Below are positions 1 through 11,925 of a DNA stretch of 64,000 nt, piece after piece; position 1 is the stretch's first letter; each line of letters starts with the position of its first letter. The DNA is from Sitta carolinensis (taxonomy: Eukaryota > Chordata > Aves > Passeriformes > Sittidae): contig CM063309.1 of assembly GCA_032173965.1 (NCBI GenBank), forward strand, positions 3,028,779-3,092,778, written 5' to 3'. A program made the position numbers and the translations under genes. The notes under the pieces were generated by a model. That model made no database searches. It had not been told where the DNA came from and saw nothing but the letters and a program-made list of their open reading frames with translations.

Positions 1-1580
1 GGGAGGAAAAGGGGGGGAAAAAGGAGGAGAAAAAGGGGGGAAAAGAGGGGGAAAAAGGGAGAAAAAGGGGGGGAAAAAGGAGGAGAAAAAGGGGGGGAAA
101 AGTGGAGAAAAAGTGGAGAAAAGGGAGGAAAAGGGGGGGAATAGGAAGAAAAAGGGGGGAAAAAGGGAGGAAAAGGGGGGAAAAAAGGGAGGAAAAGGGG
201 GGAAAAAGGGAGGAAAAGGGGGGAAAAAGGAGGAGAAAAAGGGGGGGAAAAAGGGAAGAGAGAAGGGAAAAATAAGGTAAAAATTGGGGGTTTTAAGGGA
301 GGGGTGGAGGAGAAAAGGGGGGAAATATAAGGGGGGAAAAGGAGGAGAAAAAGGGAGGAAAAGGGGGGGAAAAGGGAGGAAAAGGGGGGGAAAAGGAGGA
401 GAAAAAGGGGGGGAAAAAAGGGAGGAAAAGGGGGAAAAAAGGGAGGAAAAGGGGGGGAAAGTGGGGGAAAAAGGGAAGAGAGAAGGGAAAAATAAGGTAA
501 AAATTGGGGTTTTTAAGGGAGGGGTGGGGGGGAAAATATAGGGGGAAAAGGGAGAAAAAATGAGAAAAAATGGGGAGAAAATAGGGAAAAAATGGGGGAG
601 AAAAGGGGGGAAAGAAGGGGAGAAAAAATGGGGAGAAAAGGGGGGAAAAAGGGAGAAAAAAGGAGAAAAAATGGGGGGAGAAAATAGGGAAAAAATGGGG
701 GAGAAAAGGGGGAAAGAAGGGGAGAAAAAGGGGGGAAAAAGGGGAAAGAGCAGAAAAAAAAAAAGGTAAAAATTGGGGTTTTAGGGGGGAAGGGTTGGGG
801 GAATAGGGGGAAAATATAGGGGGAAATAGGGGGGGAAAAGGGAGAAAAAAGGAGGAGAAAAAGGGAGGAAAAAGGGGGAAAAAAGGGGAAAAAAAGGAGG
901 AAAAAGGAGAGAAAAGGGGAGGAAAAAGGGGGAGTAAAAGGGGGAAGAAAAGGGAAAAAAAGGGAAAAAGCGCAGCCAAAGTCGAAGGTAAAAATGTTTT
1001 TTTTTTTGGAGGGAAGGGTTGGGGGAAAAGGGGAAAAAGAGGGAAATAAAGGGGATGGGTTTGGGAAGGAAAAGGGGAAAAAAAAAAGGGGAAAATAAAA
1101 GAGGATGAAGGAGAAAAAGGGGGAAATAGGGGGAGAAAAATGGGAGGGGGGAAAAAATGGGGAAAAAGGGAGAATGGGGGGAAAGGGAGAAAAATGGGGG
1201 AAAAAGAGAAAAATAAACGGGGGGGAAAGGGAGAAAAATGGGGGAAAAGAGGAAAATAAATGGGAGAAAAGGGAGAAAAATGGGGGAAAAAGGGAGAAAA
1301 ATGGGGGAAAAAGAGGAAAATAAATGGGGGGAAAAGGGAGAAAAATGGGGAAAAAAGAAGGGAAAAAAAAAATAAAAGGGGGGAAAAAGGGAGAAAAATG
1401 GGGGGAAAAAAGGAGAAAAATAAATGGGGGAGGAAATGGGAAGGAAAAATGGGGAAAAGGAAAGGGAAAAGGAAAAAATGGGGGAAAAAGAGGAAAAAGG
1501 GGAAAAAAGGAGGAAAATAAACGGGAAGAAAAGGGAGAAAAATGGGGGAAGAGGAGAAAAGGGAAATAAAGGGGGGGAAG
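1..1580. repeat. Polypurine G/A minisatellite field with ~220-270 bp higher-order unit
   Basis: The + strand is almost pure A and G, built from short variants of GGGGGGAAAAAGGGAGGAAA. A marker containing GGTAAAAATTGGGG followed by a TTTTAAGGGAGGGG-like run recurs near 275, 495, 764 and 987, so the short units are organised into a longer unit of about 220-270 bp. Open frames on either strand (Lys/Gly/Glu-rich on +, Phe/Pro/Ser-rich on -) follow from this composition and are not genes. Polypurine-polypyrimidine mirror tracts of this kind can form triplex DNA. Confidence 0.9.
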
Positions 1581-1584
1581 CGGG

Positions 1585-2815
1585 GGCAAACCCACAGAAA
1601 TCAAGGGATTTCGGGGTGAAATCGATTCCTGGGGGTCCCCGAGACCCCCCGAGACCACCGGGACCCCCCCAAAAAAACCCCGGACCCGCCAGGACCCCCC
1701 AACCCCCCCCAGGACCCCCAGGATTCCCCCCCAAATCCCCCCAGTCCCCCCAGGACCCCCAATCCCCCCCAGTCCCCCCAAAACCCCCCCAAATCCCCCC
1801 CAAATCCCCCCCGGACCCCCCAGTCCCCCAATCCCCCCCAGGACCCCCAGGATTCCCCCCCAAACCCCTAGGATCCCCCCCAGTCCCCCCCCAACCCCCC
1901 CAAAGCCCCAGAAACCCCCCAAACCCCTTCAGGACCCCCCAATTCCCCCCATACCCCCCCAAATCCCCCAGTCCCCCGCAGGACCCCCCAAACTCCCCCA
2001 AGCACCCCCAATCCCCCCCAGGACCCCCATCCCCGCAGAGGACCCCCTCCAATCCCCCAACTCCCCCCAATCCCCCCAAAAACCCCCCAGCACCCCTTCA
2101 GGACCCCCCCAAACCCTCCGAGACCCCCAGGACCCCCCAAACCACCCTAGGACCCCCAAGACCCCCCAGGACCCCCAACTCCCCCCCAAATCCCCCAACC
2201 CCCCCAACCCCCCCCTCAAATCCCCCCCATACCCCGCAGGACCCCCCAAATCCCCCCCAACCCCCCAGGACCCCCCGGTATCCCCGAGACCCCCGGGACC
2301 CCCAAATTCCCCCCAATCCCCCCAATCCCCCCATACCCACCCCCAGGACCCCCCCAAATCCCCCCCAACCCCCCCAGGACCCCTCAGGACCCCCCACAAA
2401 CCTCCCAGGACCCCTCCCGGTATCCCCGAGACCCCGGGACCCCAAATTTCCCCCAATCCCCCCCAAAAATCCCCCCCAAATCCCCCCCAATCCCCCCCAA
2501 TCCCCCCAATTCCCCCCCAATCCCCCCCAAACCCTTCAGGACCCTCAGGACCCCCCCAAACCCTCCCAGGACCCCTCCCGGTATCCCCGAGACCCCCGGG
2601 ACCCCCAAATTTCCCCCCAATCCCCCCCAATCCCATCCCCCCCAATCCCCACCCCCCAATCCCCCCCAAATTCCCCCCAACCCCCAACCTGGACCCTCAG
2701 GACCCCCCCAAACCCTCCCAGGACCCCTCCCGGTATCCCCGAGACCCCCGGGACCCCCAATTTCCCCCCCCCCCCAATCCCCCCCATCCCCCTCCCCTGT
2801 GCCCCATTCCCCACC
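1585..2815. repeat. C-rich minisatellite with 140-160 bp higher-order unit
   Basis: There is an abrupt switch from purine to C-rich sequence. The short unit is AGGACCCCCCAAATCCCCCC. A landmark, GGTATCCCCGAGACCCCCGG, recurs near 2277, 2418, 2579 and 2731, giving a higher-order period of about 140-160 bp. The minus strand holds dense runs of four to eight G and should be strongly G-quadruplex forming. The 494-residue Pro-rich and the Gly/Trp-rich open frames here are repeat translations. Confidence 0.9.
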
Positions 2816-4080
2816 CTCCCCCCTTCATCCCCTCAACCCCACCCATTTCGACATTACCTCCATTTTCCCCCAAATTTATCCCCTCCTCTTTCATTTCATT
2901 TTTTTTAATCTCATTTCGATTTTTTAATATTTTTCCCCCCTTTTTTAATTTAAATTTTCCCCTTTTTTTTTTTTCGTATTGGATGGGTAGGAAAATTCAG
3001 ATTTTTTATAATTTCCCCTTTATTTAATTTTTTTTTTTTTATTAATTCATTTTTTTTTTTTAAATCCTCTCTTGCTGGAAGGATTTTTCCTCTTTTTTTT
3101 TGTTTTTTTTTTTCCTCCTCGTTATTGATGCTCCTCACGTTCCCCGGGGGTGGAGAAGCAGAAAATAAAATTTTCCAGTGAAGGTCAGGGCAGGAAAAGG
3201 GAGGGAGGAGAGGGAAAAATCCGAGCGCTGAAACCCCAGAAATCGCCTCAAAAATCCCCCAAAAATATCGCGATAAACCCTAAAAAATTCCCCAAAAAAT
3301 CGCGATATTCCCTAAAAAAAAAAAAAAATAAAAATAAAAATAAACCCGAGACAAAAATCGAGTTTTTATCAGGAATCCTGGAGGGGATGGGAGGGAAAAG
3401 AGAAATCCTAATTTATTCCCTAATTAAAATGAGATTTTAATTATTTTTGGGGGTTTTAATTGAAGTTTTTTGGAGGGAAATCCGCGTTTTTATCCGATAA
3501 AAATAAAAATAAAAACCGGATCGCGGGGATTAAAAATCAAAATTATCGCTCAGGGAGGGGAAAATTCGCTCAGCGGGAATCGCGCAGCTTTAACTGCTCT
3601 TCCTTTATTTCTTAATTTTTATTTTTATATCGTTTTTTTAGGGTTAAAAATTGGAATTTCGGGTAAAAAAGAGCCTGAAAAAACAAAATTAAAAATATAA
3701 AAAATATCAGCGGGGTTTTTGGGGTGTTTTGAGGCGGAAAAGGCGGCGGGGTTGTTTCCAAAAATGTGAATTTTTTGGCGGCCGGGTGAAAATGAGTTCA
3801 TTGTCTGCTCCCAGCGCCGCCTTCGCCAGGGGGAAAAATGGGGAAAAAATGGGAAAAAAATGGGAAAAAAAAGGAAAAAAAAAGGGAGAAAAATCTGCTC
3901 CAGGTGAGCTGGGGTGCTGCTGTGCTGGGGGGGATAGAAATATATTCAAAATTAAAATTAAAAATTCCGATTTTTCACCATTCCGAGGGTTAAAAAGGGG
4001 GGGAATGGCACAGAAAATGCGAATTAATTAGAATTATTAAATGGGAATTAATTTATTGTGGAAATAATTTTTTTTGGGGG
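2816..4080. other. Intergenic, mostly T-rich or A-rich single-copy-looking DNA; no gene seen
   Basis: This is upstream of HOXC8. The sequence is low-complexity but without an obvious tandem period, apart from short A or T runs. A more complex stretch at about 3720-3930, including CTGCTCCCAGCGCCGCCTTC, could be a regulatory remnant, but I recognise nothing specific in it. Confidence 0.5.
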
Positions 4081-4084
4081 GTTA

Positions 4085-4445
4085 TTAATTAAAATAATTG
4101 TGGGAAATAATTTTTTGGGGGGTGATTATGAGGGGGTTTTGGGGATTTTTTGGGGATTTTGGGGGAATTTTTTGGGGATTTTTTGGGGGAATTTTTGGAT
4201 TTTGGATTTTTGGGGGGATTTTTTGGGGGGAATTTGAGGCATTTTTGGGATTTTTTGGGGGGGAATTTTTGGGATTTTTGGGGGGAATTTGAGGCATTTT
4301 GGGGGGATTTTGGGGGGAATTTTTGGGGATTTTTTTTTTTTTGGGGAATTTTGGGGGAATTTTGGGGATTTTTTGGGGGGAATTTGGGGAATTTTTGGGG
4401 ATTTTTGGGGGGGGGAATTTTTGAGGATTTTTTTGGGGGAATTTT
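4085..4445. repeat. GGGGGAATTTTTGGGGATTT minisatellite
   Basis: Tandem variants of a 15-25 bp G/T-rich unit, with runs of 4-6 G separated by T runs on the + strand. No coding signal. Confidence 0.85.
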
Positions 4446-4990
4446 TGGCATTTTTGGCGTCTCGGCAGCAAAAAAAAACCAAAAAAAAAAAAACCTTCTG
4501 GAATCCGAAAAAATAAAAATAAAGAAAATCGAGCTCGGATTTTGGGGCGATTTCGGCGCTTTTGAGGAATTTCGCGCCAAGGGAAAAGCTGAGCCCGAAA
4601 TGGGCGGAAAAAGGGGAAAAAAATCGGGATTTTGGGGTGGAAAAGCGGGAAAAGGGAGCGCAGTGGGGTTTTTTTTTGTTGTTTTTTGTTTTTATTTTTG
4701 GCGGCGCGCACAAAGGGCAGCCTGGATTTGCCTCAAAACGGATTTTTTAGACCCAAAAAAATCGGATTTTTTTTCCCCCTGGGGTGGGTTGGGCAGGGGA
4801 GGGGGAAAAAAATGGGAATAAATGGGAATAAATGGAATAAAACGCGGGGAAAAAATGGGAATAATGGGAATAAAACGGGGAAAACCGCGCGGTTTCTGCA
4901 GTTCTTGGCGGCCGGAGGATCCAAAGGGAGAAAATTCCCGGGATTTTCGCTCTGGATTTATTTTTTTTTGGGTTGGTTGGGTGATGGTGA
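4446..4990. other. Mixed unique island between repeats; no gene seen
   Basis: Less repetitive sequence with several GC-rich words, including an E2F-like TTTCGCGCC near 4569. It lies about 7 kb upstream of HOXC8 and could hold a regulatory element. No splice-bounded or family-recognisable coding sequence is visible. Confidence 0.4.
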
Positions 4991-4994
4991 CCTT

Positions 4995-5815
4995 GCCGAG
5001 CGGGAAAAAAATGGGGGGAAAATGGGAAAATAAGGGGGAAAATCGGAAAATAAGGGGGAAAATGGGAGAAAATAAGGAGAAAAATGGGAAAAATAAGGGG
5101 AAAATGGGAAAAAATAAGGAGAAAAATGGGAAAATAAGGAGAAAAATGGGAAAAATAGGGGGGGAAATGGGAAAAATAAGGAGAAAAATGGGAAAAATAA
5201 GGAGAAAATGGGAAAATAAGGGGGAAAATGGGAAAAAATAAGGGGGAAAATGGGAAAAATAAGGGGAAAATGGGAAAAAAATAAGGGGGGAAAATGGGAA
5301 AAAAAGGAAAAAATGGGAAAAAAAGAGAGATAAATGGAAATAAGGAAAATGGAAAAAAAAAAAATAGGGAAAAATGGGAAAAATAAGGGAAAAAGGGGAA
5401 AATGGGGAAAAAAGGAAAATGGGAAAAATAAGGGGAAATGGGAAAATGGGAAAAAGGGGAAAAGGGAAAAATAAGGAGAAAAATGGGAAAATAGGGGGAA
5501 AGGAAAAGGGAAAATGGGAAAATAAGGGGAAAAATGGGAAAAATAAGGGGAAAATGGGAAAAAATAAGGGGGAAATAGGAAAAAAAAGAAGGGGAAAAGG
5601 GAAAAAGGGAAAAAAATGGGGAGAAAGGGATAAAATAAAAGGAAAATAGGAAAATGGGAAAGAAAGGGGAAAAGGGGAAATCAAAGGAAATAGGAAAATA
5701 AAAGGGAGGAGAAAAGGAGAGAAAAAAAGGTGGGAAATGGGCAGAGAAATGGGGGAAAAATGGGGGAAAACGAGGAAAAAAAGGGAAAAATGGGGGGAAA
5801 AAAAGAGGAATTTGG
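4995..5815. repeat. GGGAAAAATAAGGGGAAAAT minisatellite
   Basis: About 18-20 bp purine-rich units with periodic TAAGG, drifting toward plain GGGAAAAA. Strand asymmetric (A/G on +). Confidence 0.88.
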
Positions 5816-5839
5816 GGCTCAGCCCCCCCCGATTTGCTC

Positions 5840-6285
5840 TAGGTGCAAACCCCAAAATAACAACAAAAAAATGACCAAAAATAGAAAAATAGCACCAAAA
5901 AAATGATCAAATGAAAAATAGCACAAAAAAAATTAAAATAGCACCAAAAAAAAAAATGCACCAAAAAATGCAAAATATAAAATAGCACCAAAGAAATGAC
6001 AAAAAATAATAAAAAAATAAAAATAGCACCAAAAAATGACCAAAAATGTAAAAATAGCATCAAAAATAATAAAAAAAAATTAAAAATAGCACCAAAAAAT
6101 GACCAAAAATATAAATAACAAAAATTGACAAAGTAAAATGCACCAAAAAATTGACCAAAATAGAAAATAGCAATATAAAATAGCACAAAAAAAATGACCA
6201 AAAATAGAAAAATAGCACAAAAATAATGACAAAAAAAAAATTTCCAAAAATAGCAACAGACCCAAAATAACCAAAAACTCCAAAA
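5840..6285. repeat. AAAAATAGCACCAAAAAATG minisatellite
   Basis: Tandem units of about 28-32 bp alternating AATAGCACCAAAAAA with ATGACCAAAAATA. The monomer is unrelated to the neighbouring arrays. The 326-residue Phe-rich minus-strand frame that crosses it is a repeat artefact. Confidence 0.88.
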
Positions 6286-6455
6286 ATCCCCCGGGGGTTC
6301 CGGGGTTGGGATTTGGGGTTTTTGGGATTTTGGGGTTTTTGGATTTTTGGGGTTTGGGGGTTCCGGGTTTTTATTTATTATTTTTAATTTCGGTCGTAAA
6401 TTCGCCCACCCCCCAAAAAAAAAAACCTCCAGAAATTTGGGGTGATTTGGGAGGA

Positions 6456-7400
6456 GGAATTGGGGGGAAAGGGAAAAAGGGGGAAAAAAGGGGGAAAAAA
6501 GGGGAAAAAAGGGGAAAAAAAGGGGGAAAAAAGGGAAAAAAAGGGAAAAAAAGGGGGGAAAAAAGGGAAAAAAGGAGAAGAAAAAGGGAGAAAAAAAAGG
6601 GAAAAGGAGAAGAAAAGGGGATTGAGGAAGGGATAAATAAAGAAGGGATGAAAAAATGGGATAAATAAAATAAAAAGGAGGAAAATAAAGGAGGAAAAAG
6701 GAAAAAAAAAGGGAGATAAAAGGGATTAAAAAAGAGATTAAAAGAGGGGGAAAAGGGATTAAAAAAGGGAGGAAAGAGGGAAAAAGGGGGAAAAAATAAA
6801 GAAGGGAGGAAAAAATCAAGAAAGGAGGGAGAAAAATAAGAGGGGGAAAATAAAAAGGGAGAAAAAAAATAAAAAGGGAGAAAAAATAAAAAGGGAGAAA
6901 AAATGAAAAGGGGAAAAAATGAAAAGGTGTGAAAAATAAAGAGGGAGAAATAAAATAAAAAGGGAGGGAAAATGAGAAGGGAGGGGAAAAAAAGGAGGAA
7001 AAAAAAGGGAGGGAAAAAATGAAAAGGGAGAAAGAAAAAAATAAAGGAGGGAAAAAATGAGAAGGGGAGGAAAAAAATTTTAAAAAAGGAGAAAAAAAAA
7101 GGGAGGGAAAAAATTAAAAGGGAGGGGAAAATTTAAAAAAAGGAGAAATAAAAAGAGGGGAAAAATTAAAAGGGAGAAATAAAATAAGAAGGGAGGGAAA
7201 AATGAGAAGGGAGGGAAAAAATAAAAAAGGATGAAAAAATAAAAGGAGGGAAAAAATAAGAAGGGAGGGAAAAAATTAAAAGGGAGAAAAAGTAAAAAGG
7301 AAGAAAAAATAAAAAGGGAGGGAAAAAATTAAAAGGGAAAAAAAATAAAAAGGGAGGGAAAAATGAGAAGGGAGAAAAAAAAGGGGGGAAAATTTAAAAA
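6456..7400. repeat. Polypurine GGGGAAAAAA / AAAAAGGGAGGG minisatellite
   Basis: Nearly pure A/G on the + strand. The first part is GGGGAAAAAA repeats. From about 6830 the unit becomes AATAAAAAGGGAGGGAAA-like. Confidence 0.88.
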
Positions 7401-7439
7401 ATAAAAAAAAAGAAAGAAAAAATAAATAAAAAATGGAAA

Positions 7440-7640
7440 AGAAAAAAAAACCCAACAACCCCCAAACCCTCCCCGCGGCGGGATTTTGAGGAATTCGGAG
7501 CGAGGGAGCGCCGGAGAAAAAGTGGAAGGGAGGAGGAAAGGGAGGGAAGAGGAGGAGGAGAGAGAGAGAGGAGGAGAGCGGCAGCGGCAGCGGCAGCGCC
7601 GAAACAAATCCCAAACAAGCCGGAATAACGGGGAGAGGGG
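7440..7640. other. Short GC-richer island with GCAGCG repeats
   Basis: A less repetitive 200 bp block containing CCGCGGCGGG, then GGCAGC triplets near 7580 and GGAGAG runs. It is a break between two arrays and has no recognisable gene. Confidence 0.4.
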
Positions 7641-8350
7641 AAAAAATAACAAAATACCAGGAGAGAGAGAGGGGGGAAAAAATTAAAAAAAAAAAAAATA
7701 GCGCGGAGAAAGAGGGGGGAAAAAATAACGAGAGAGAGAGAAAAAAAAAAAAGCGCGGAGAAAGAGGGGAAAAAAATAACGAGGAGAGAGAGGGGGAAAA
7801 AAAATTTAAAAAAAAAATAGCGCGGAGAAAGAGAGGGGAAAAAATTAAAAAAAAAATAGCGCGGAGAAAGACAGGGGAAAAAAAATAACGAGAGAGAGAG
7901 GGGGAAAAAAAAAAACAAAAAAAAAACCAAAAAAAAACGAGGAGAGAGAGAGAAAAAAACAACAAAGAAATAACGAGGAGAGAGAGAAAAAAAATAACGA
8001 GGAGAGAGAGGAAAAAAAAACCAACAAAAAAATAACGAGGAGAGAGGGAAAAAAAAACCAAAAAAAAACCCAAAAAAACGAGGAGAGAGAGAAAAAAAAA
8101 CCAACAAAGAAATAACGAGGAGAGAGAGAGGGAAAAAAATATAAGGAGGAGAGAGAGGAAAAAAAAACAACAAAAAAAATAACGAGGAGAAAGAGAGGAA
8201 AAAAAACAAAAACAAAAAAAAAAAAAAAACGAGGAGAAAGAGAGGGAAAAAAAACAACAAAAAAATATAACGAAGAGAAAGAGAGGAAAAAAAAACAACA
8301 AAAAAAAAATAACGAGGAGAAAGAGAGGAAAAAAAAACAACAACAAAAAA
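7641..8350. repeat. GCGCGGAGAAAGAGGGG / AACGAGGAGAGAGAG minisatellite
   Basis: Units of about 45-60 bp made of a GCGCGGAGAAAGAG or AACGAGGAGAGAGAG core plus a GGAAAAAAAACCAACAAAAA tail. The core stays recognisable across about 15 copies. Long Phe/Leu/Ser-rich minus-strand frames are its translation. Confidence 0.88.
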
Positions 8351-9235
8351 AAAAAAACCCGGTGGCTTTTTTTTTTTAAAAAATAAAAAATAAAGAGCAG
8401 AAAGCAAAGGAGCGCAGAATTCCGAGGGACAAACCTCGCCCGGGGTGAATTTTAATTTTTTTAGGGTTTCATTTTTTATTTTTTAGGATTAAAGCGATTT
8501 CTTTTTTTTAATTTTTGTGTGCGTGCGGAGCGAGCTCTTTTTGGGGTTAAAGGGTTTTTTTTTTGTTTTTTTTTTTCAGGATTAAAGCGGTTTTTTGGGG
8601 GGATTTAAGGAGGGGTTTTTAAAGAAGGAACGCGCGGTTTTTGCGCCGTCACACCGGGATTTTTTTTAATTTTTATTTTTTGGGTTTTTACCAGGAGCGG
8701 TGCGGGGCTTTTAGGACCAAACCTTTTTAATTTTTATTTTAATTTTTTTATTATTTTTCAAGAATTAACGCGGGGCTCTTTCAGACCCTTCCCACTTAAC
8801 CGGATATTTTAAATTATTTTTATTTTTTCCCGAATTTAACAGGATTTCCCTCAGAGTTAAACAACATTTTTTATTCTTTTTTCCCGGAATTAACCAGGAT
8901 TCTTTTGAACCTTCACCCGCATTTTTATTTTTATTTTTATTTTTATTTTTTCCCGGATTTCCCTCCGACTCCAGGCGGATTTTGCTCCGAGCTCTCCAGG
9001 AATTTTTCCCGCATTTTTCCCCAGCCTTAAATCTCATTTTTCCTCCGAACCAACCGCGGCTTTTAACCCTTTCCCTTCCTCTTTTGCTTTTTCATTTGCC
9101 GCTATTCCCACCTCTTTTTTCCCCCTGATTTTTGACTTTTTTTTTTTCCTCCCCCTCCGTCTTTTTTCGCTTTTTACCTCGATTTTTCTGCTTTTTTTCC
9201 CCTTTTTATTCCCTCCTCCCCCTTTTATTTCCACC
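8351..9235. other. Degenerate T-rich intergenic DNA; no gene seen
   Basis: Loose repeats of ATTAACGCGG or ATTAAAGCGG separated by T-rich runs. This is a diverged array of roughly 60-80 bp units rather than coding DNA. The frames are Lys-rich and family-less. Confidence 0.5.
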
Positions 9236-9775
9236 ACCATATATATATATATAATTTAAAACTTTCCTCCCTTTGTTTTTACCCCTTTTTGCCCTGATAT
9301 TTCCCTTCTTTTGCCCCGATATTTTTTCTTTTTTCCCCTTTTCCCCCTTTTATTTTCCCCACCATCACACATATATTTCAAATTCCCCCATATATATTAA
9401 ATTATCCGACCGCCATATATTTATTTTTCCATATATATATATTAAAATTTTTCCCCCATCACCACCGCTCACATATTTTAAATTTTCCCCAAAATAAATA
9501 TATATATTAATTCCCCATATATATATATATAAAAATATAAATTCCCCACCACCACACACACTCACACTTTAAATTTTTCTCCACACTACCACACATATAT
9601 ATTAAATTTCTCACCCGTACGGCTCCACCTATATTTTAAATTTTCCCCCACTTCTCCCCATATTATTAATTTCTTTTCCCCCACACCACCGCGCATATTT
9701 TAGATTTCCCCCCCTTGAACCCCGCATACATTAAATTTTTCCCCCCACACCACACGCGCATATTTTAAATTTTTC
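9236..9775. repeat. TA/ATATAT microsatellites within a degenerate CCCCACACCAC-type array
   Basis: Dinucleotide TA runs at 9240-9253, 9428-9443 and 9498-9535 are interspersed with TATATATTAAATTTTTCCCC and CACCACACACAC words. It is AT-rich and non-coding. Confidence 0.8.
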
Positions 9776-10215
9776 CCTCCTACCGAACCCCAAAATCGAT
9801 TAAATTTTCCCTCCTACCGAACCCCAAATCGATCAAATTTTTTCCTCCTACCGAACCCCATATATATATTAAATTTTTTCTCTTGCTGAACCCCACATAC
9901 ATTAAATTTTTTCCCTCCTGCCGAACCCCAAATCGATCAAATTTTCCCCTCCTACCGAACCCCAAATCGATTAAATTTTCCCCTCCTACCGAACCCCAAA
10001 TCGATCAAATTTTTCCCTCCTGCCGAACCCCAAATCGATCAAATTTTCCCTCCTACCGAACCCCGTATATATATTAATTTTTTCTCCCACCGAACCCCAA
10101 ATCGATCAATTTTTCCTCCCTGCCTCACCCCACGCACCTTTAATTTTCCTCCTACCTCCCCCACAGATATATTAAATTTTCCCTCCTACCGAACCCCCAA
10201 ATCGATTCCATTTCC
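9776..10215. repeat. 34-36 bp minisatellite (CCGAACCCCAAATCGATCAA)
   Basis: About a dozen tandem copies of a 34-36 bp unit, CCTCCTACCGAACCCC followed by AAATCGATCAAATTTTTC. In some copies the ATCGAT is replaced by TATATA. Copy starts at 9781, 9815 and 9849 show the 34 bp step directly. Each intact copy contains ATCGAT. Confidence 0.92.
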
Positions 10216-10285
10216 CCCTTTCCGCACCCCATATATACATTCATTCCCCATATATATATATATATATATATATTAATTAATTCCC
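10216..10285. repeat. TA dinucleotide microsatellite
   Basis: An uninterrupted AT/TA run around 10249-10273 follows the 34-bp array and precedes the next minisatellite. Confidence 0.9.
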
Positions 10286-10289
10286 CTCC

Positions 10290-11880
10290 ATACACCGGTT
10301 TTTCCGCGCACCTCCGCTTTCCCCGCACACACATTTTTTTCCAACCCCAACCCGCCGCAAATACAATTTTTTCTGAACCAACCCCGCCGCAAACACAACA
10401 TTCTTTTCTCACCCGACACAACATTTTTTTTTCCTGAACCAACCCCGCCGCCGCCAACACATTTTTTTTTGTGACCTCGCCGCCGCTCTCCCCGCACACA
10501 CAGCATTTTTTTCCGAACCCACCAACTCCTCCGCCGCACACAGAATTTTTTTTTTAAACCCACCAACCCCTCCTCAAACACAACATTTTTTCCTGAGCCC
10601 CAGCACCCCCTCTGCCGCCAATACAATATTTTTTTTCTGAACCCCACCAACCCCTCCGCAAACACATTTTTTTCTGAATCCCACCAACTCCGCCGCAAGC
10701 ACAACATTTTTTTCTGAACCCCACCACCTCCTCCGCCGCCAACACAACATTTTTTCCCGACCCCTCCGCACAAAGAATATTTTTCCCCCTGCCCCACCAA
10801 CTCCGCCGCGAACACAACATTTTTTTCTGAACCCCTCCGCCGCCAACACAACACTTTTTTCTGACCCCTCCGCAAACACAACATTTTTTTTCTGACCCAC
10901 ACCCCTCCGCAGCCAACACATTTTTTCCTGAACCCGCCACCCCCACCACCTTTTCCTCCGACCCCTCCGCACACAGAATATTTCCCCCAACCCACCACCC
11001 CCTCCTCAAATACAACATTTTTTCCTGAACCCCACCAACACAACCTTTTCCTCCGACCCCTCCGCACGCAGAATATTCCCCGGACCCACCACCCCCTCCG
11101 CGAACACAACCTTCTTTTTCTGACCCACCACCCCCTCCGCCAACACAACATTTTTTCCTGAACCCCACCAACCCCGCCACCCCCTCCGCCGCCGCCGACA
11201 CATTTTTTCCTGAACCCCACCACCCCTACCACCTTTTTCTCCGACCCCTCCGCACAAAGAATATTATTCCCCCTAACCCACCGCCCTCTCCGCGAACACA
11301 ACATTTTTTTCTGACCCACCAACTCCTCCTCGAACACATTTTTTCCTGAACCCCCCCCCCACCACCACCTTTTCCCCCGACCCCTCCGCACACAGAATAT
11401 CCCCTTAACCCACCACCTCCTCCGCAAACACAACATTTTCCCCCAACCCCTCCGCACACAGAATATTCCCCTAACCCACCAACTCTCCTCAAACACAACA
11501 TTTTCCCCAACCCCTCCGCACACAGAACATCCCCCCTAACCCACCACCCCCTCCTCAAACTCAACCTTTTCTTCTGACCCCTCCGCACACAGAACATCCC
11601 CCTAACCCACCACCCCCTCCTCAAACTGAACCTTTTTTTCTGACCCCTCCGCACACAGAACATCCCCCCTAACCCACCAACTCTCCTCCAACACAACATT
11701 TTCCCCCGACCCCTCCGCACACAGAAAACCCCCCTAACCCACCACCCCCTCCTCAAACTCACCCTTTTCTTCTGACCCACCACCCCCTCCTCGAACACAC
11801 TTTTCCTTGACCCCCCCCCCCACCTTTCCCCCCGACCCCTCGGCACAGGGAACATCCTTCCCCCCCCCAAACCCACCTCT
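10290..11880. repeat. 50-60 bp minisatellite abutting the HOXC8 start
   Basis: About 28 copies of a unit made of ACCCCTCCGCACACAGAATA, CCCCTAACCCACCACCCCCT and CAAACACAACATTTTTTCC segments. The copies become regular toward the gene. The final degenerate copy, with GACCCCTCGGCACAGGGAAC, ends about 70 bp before the HOXC8 ATG. The array therefore occupies the place where the HOXC8 promoter and 5' UTR normally sit. Gly/Cys/Val-rich minus-strand frames up to 416 residues are artefacts of it. Confidence 0.92.
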
Positions 11881-11925
11881 CCGGCGGAGCCTCCCCCAGC
11901 TCCCCGGCGGGTGCATGCGGCGGCG

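Noticed and set aside
1424..2908. 494-residue Pro-rich open frame
   Set aside because: It translates the C-rich minisatellite. It has no domain, all frames are open there for the same reason, and it shows no splice or start context.
9776..10215. Regular 34-36 bp units considered as a CRISPR array
   Set aside because: The whole unit repeats with no unique spacers, and the locus is a vertebrate HOX cluster.
10273..11523. 416-residue Gly/Cys/Val-rich minus-strand frame resembling a structural protein
   Set aside because: It is a translation of the 50-60 bp array upstream of HOXC8; the other frames give similar repeats.
11911..11925. In-frame GTG five codons upstream as HOXC8 start
   Set aside because: HOXC8 proteins begin MSSYF, which corresponds to the ATG at 11926.
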